A stretch of DNA of 26,000 bases from Baffinella frigidus (Eukaryota > Cryptophyceae > Cryptomonadales > Baffinellaceae), in assembly GCA_026770585.1 (NCBI GenBank), contig MU646304.1:1203138-1229137 (forward strand). The letters run 5' to 3'. Positions 22,444 to 25,400 of the stretch are shown piece after piece; the first letter of the stretch is position 1; each line of letters begins with the position of its first letter. The position numbers and the translations under genes were made by a program. The notes under the pieces were generated by a model. That model saw only the letters and a list, made by a program, of their open reading frames with translations. It made no database searches and had not been told where the DNA came from.

Positions 22444-25400
22444 ATATATGGAATCGGCAATCTGACAGACCTCACGAACCTCCTCACTGACGACAAGGAC
22501 GTCACATACATCTCCCCGGAACCCATCCAACCATGTATGGCCATACCTCCACGGAATATGCGCGGGTAAGTTTTTTGTGTGTGATGCCATCAGGATCGGC
22601 GACCAAGTGACGCCACCAGCATCACGCGCCCCCAAACCTTCTTCTTCTTCGTTATCAACATATTAAAATCTCTGCAAACAGGTGCTAGGCCTATTGGGGA
22701 GTGATCAACTTACTAACTACGCTGTTGGCCCTCGACGGGGACCAAAACCCTAACCCCGAAACACAACCCCCAAAACCAGGTGATCTTGCAGCTGACACGT
22801 CTGCGAATCCTCGTAGGGTTCGTAGGTCTTCTCGATTAGGGGTTACTATAAGCCCGAAACGCTACACCGAAAACCAGGTGATCTGGCAGCTTACGCGAGG
22901 ATTTACTCTCTCGATATAGAGAGAGTGTATGTACTCGAGAGTAGTAAATATACTCGTTCGATATATTGAGAGGATATACATAGATGCTGCGGACACCAGC
23001 ATCCCCCAAACATAGATACTGCGTACACCAGCATTCCCCAAATACTGCAAACACCAGCATCCCCCCAAAAGAACCCCTAACCCCTACACCAGGTGATCTG
23101 GCAGGTGACGTGGTTGCGAATCCTCTCTCGCCTCTGCCATCGGGATCTCTCGTATGATGCTATCGGGTTCGGCGACCAACGGACGACACCAGCACCCCCC
23201 ACACTCTAACCCCTAACCCCTACACCAGCATCGCGCGCCCCAAAATCCTAACCCCGAAACGCTACACCGAAAACCAGGTGATCTGGCAGCTCACGCGGCT
23301 GCGAATCCTCTCGCTTCGGAACAATCCTGCACGCAAGCTCCCGCCTGAGGTCCCCTATGTCCCTACGGGTTGCCTACCGTAGGGTCCTAGGTCTGATTGC
23401 TTAGGGGTTATCCGCCTTGCCAAGAATTATTAAATTGACATATTTATTTGATATATGGGTTGCGTCATGGTGTGTAGTTTGAAATGACGTGGGGTTTTGT
23501 CAAAGCAATAGAGAACTCGGATGGCTCACCACCATCCATTTGAGAAGACGCTGCAAATCCTCTCTCTTTGGAACTACCCTGCGCGCAAGCTCTCACCTGA
23601 GGTCCGCCATGCCTATTCTTAAGTTGACATCTTGAGTTCACGTTCCAAAGTTGACATCGTGAGTTGATTTATGATTTTTGTCTTAGTGGGTGGTGGGGAG
23701 GGAATGCAATCGAGAACTCGGGGGCTGCGAATCCTCTCTCGTCGGTACTAGCCTGTGCGAAAGCCTGAGGTCCGCCATCCCAATAATTATTTCCTTGCCA
23801 ATAATTATTAAGTTGACAACTTAAGTTGTCATATGGGTTTCATCTTGGAGGCAAAACCTCGCTTCTCTCTCAGTCTGTATCATTCAGCCACGGTTGTGAA
23901 GCAATGCAATCGAGAACTCGGGGAGGCTCGCCACCACCCACTCGAGAAGACGCGGCTGCGAATTTTCTCGCTTCGGAACGTTGGCTCTGGTTCAATTCGT
24001 TGTGTGGCCCACACAGGCTGGTACTAAATCGTGATAAAACAAACAGGTTGGGCTGTTGAACCCGGACGTGTTCAAGGAGCTTCCGCTGGATGGGTGCTCC
24101 AGGCTGCTCTCGCCCCCTCCGGAACTCGTTCTTCTGGGCGTCGAGCGCATCCTCCCCTACCTCCGCAGGTAGAGTGTTTTATGCATCTGTTGGCCACTGA
24201 AAATACTGGCTAAAAAATGGTAATTGTGTACCAGAACCGTCAACGGTTGACGTTTTTTGTTAGTCATGCGGTCAACTTCTCTATGCACACCGAAGCTGCT
24301 CTCGCCCCCCCCGGAGCTGGTCGTGCTGGGTGTCCCCTAACTCCGCACTTACCTAATTTCCTCGCCTTCGTTCCCCCCCCATCATTTCATTCTCCGATTT
24401 TTCTACCCTACCACTACTCAGTTTTCGTCTCTTGTCTAGGCGTGGGCCCCTAGAACTTGTTGTGGGATGCCCGAAACCAAACCATGAGGGTCGCACGAAC
24501 AGGTTGTGGGATGCGCGGCGGGGCCAGGTGTTGCATAGCGTCATGTACAACTATAAGTAGTCAAGAGCCAAGCAAATTTCGAGTAGCCAGTGGACCTAAA
24601 CACGCAATGTTTATGCAGGGTGTGGGATGCGCGGCAGAGCCAGGTGCTACATCTCATCGACTGGGACTTCTCGACCCTCCAGCCTGAGCGCACTCTCGAC
24701 AATGTCAGCCCCCGTTCTCTCCCCTGGTCAGAAAACCGGCACCAGGGTGTTACCTGAGCTGGGGGCGTTTTATGCGTTGACCGTCCAGGGGCGGGCCCGC
24801 AACATGTGACCGCATGATCAACTTTGCGCTGGGCCTCATAACTTACAGGTGGATTCGTTGACGGACCTGGACCTTTCAGAGAACCTGGGTCAACGTTATA
24901 TCGAGTGGCATACGCGGTACTAGACACGGCTCCTTTTTCTGTAGGAATTCCGGGGATGGGCCAACAATTTTTACCCCGGAATGGACTTTTGCACCGTACC
25001 TTTTGATGATCTCCAAGGCAAGGTTCTGCAGATGGGCGGTACCTGAACCTATGTGATGAGCCTCATAACCTGCAGGTGGACAGGTGCACGGACCCGGACC
25101 TCTCGGAGAACCTGGGTCATCGGTGTATCTAGTGGCATACGCGGCACTAGACACGGCTTCTTTCCCGGTTGGAATCCCGGTGATGGGCCCCAAAAGCACA
25201 TTTCGGAACATAACAGAATCTGTCACGATCTTCAGCCTCCCCACGCGGAAGGTAAGGGTGGATATTAGATATATTTTATTTATGGCATCAAAACAAGGCT
25301 AACATGAGTGTATTCGCCCACCGATTATGTTATGTTCCGATTAAATTTGACCGCGGGAATAAAAAAAATCAGGTGGACACGTTGACGGACCTGGACCTTT

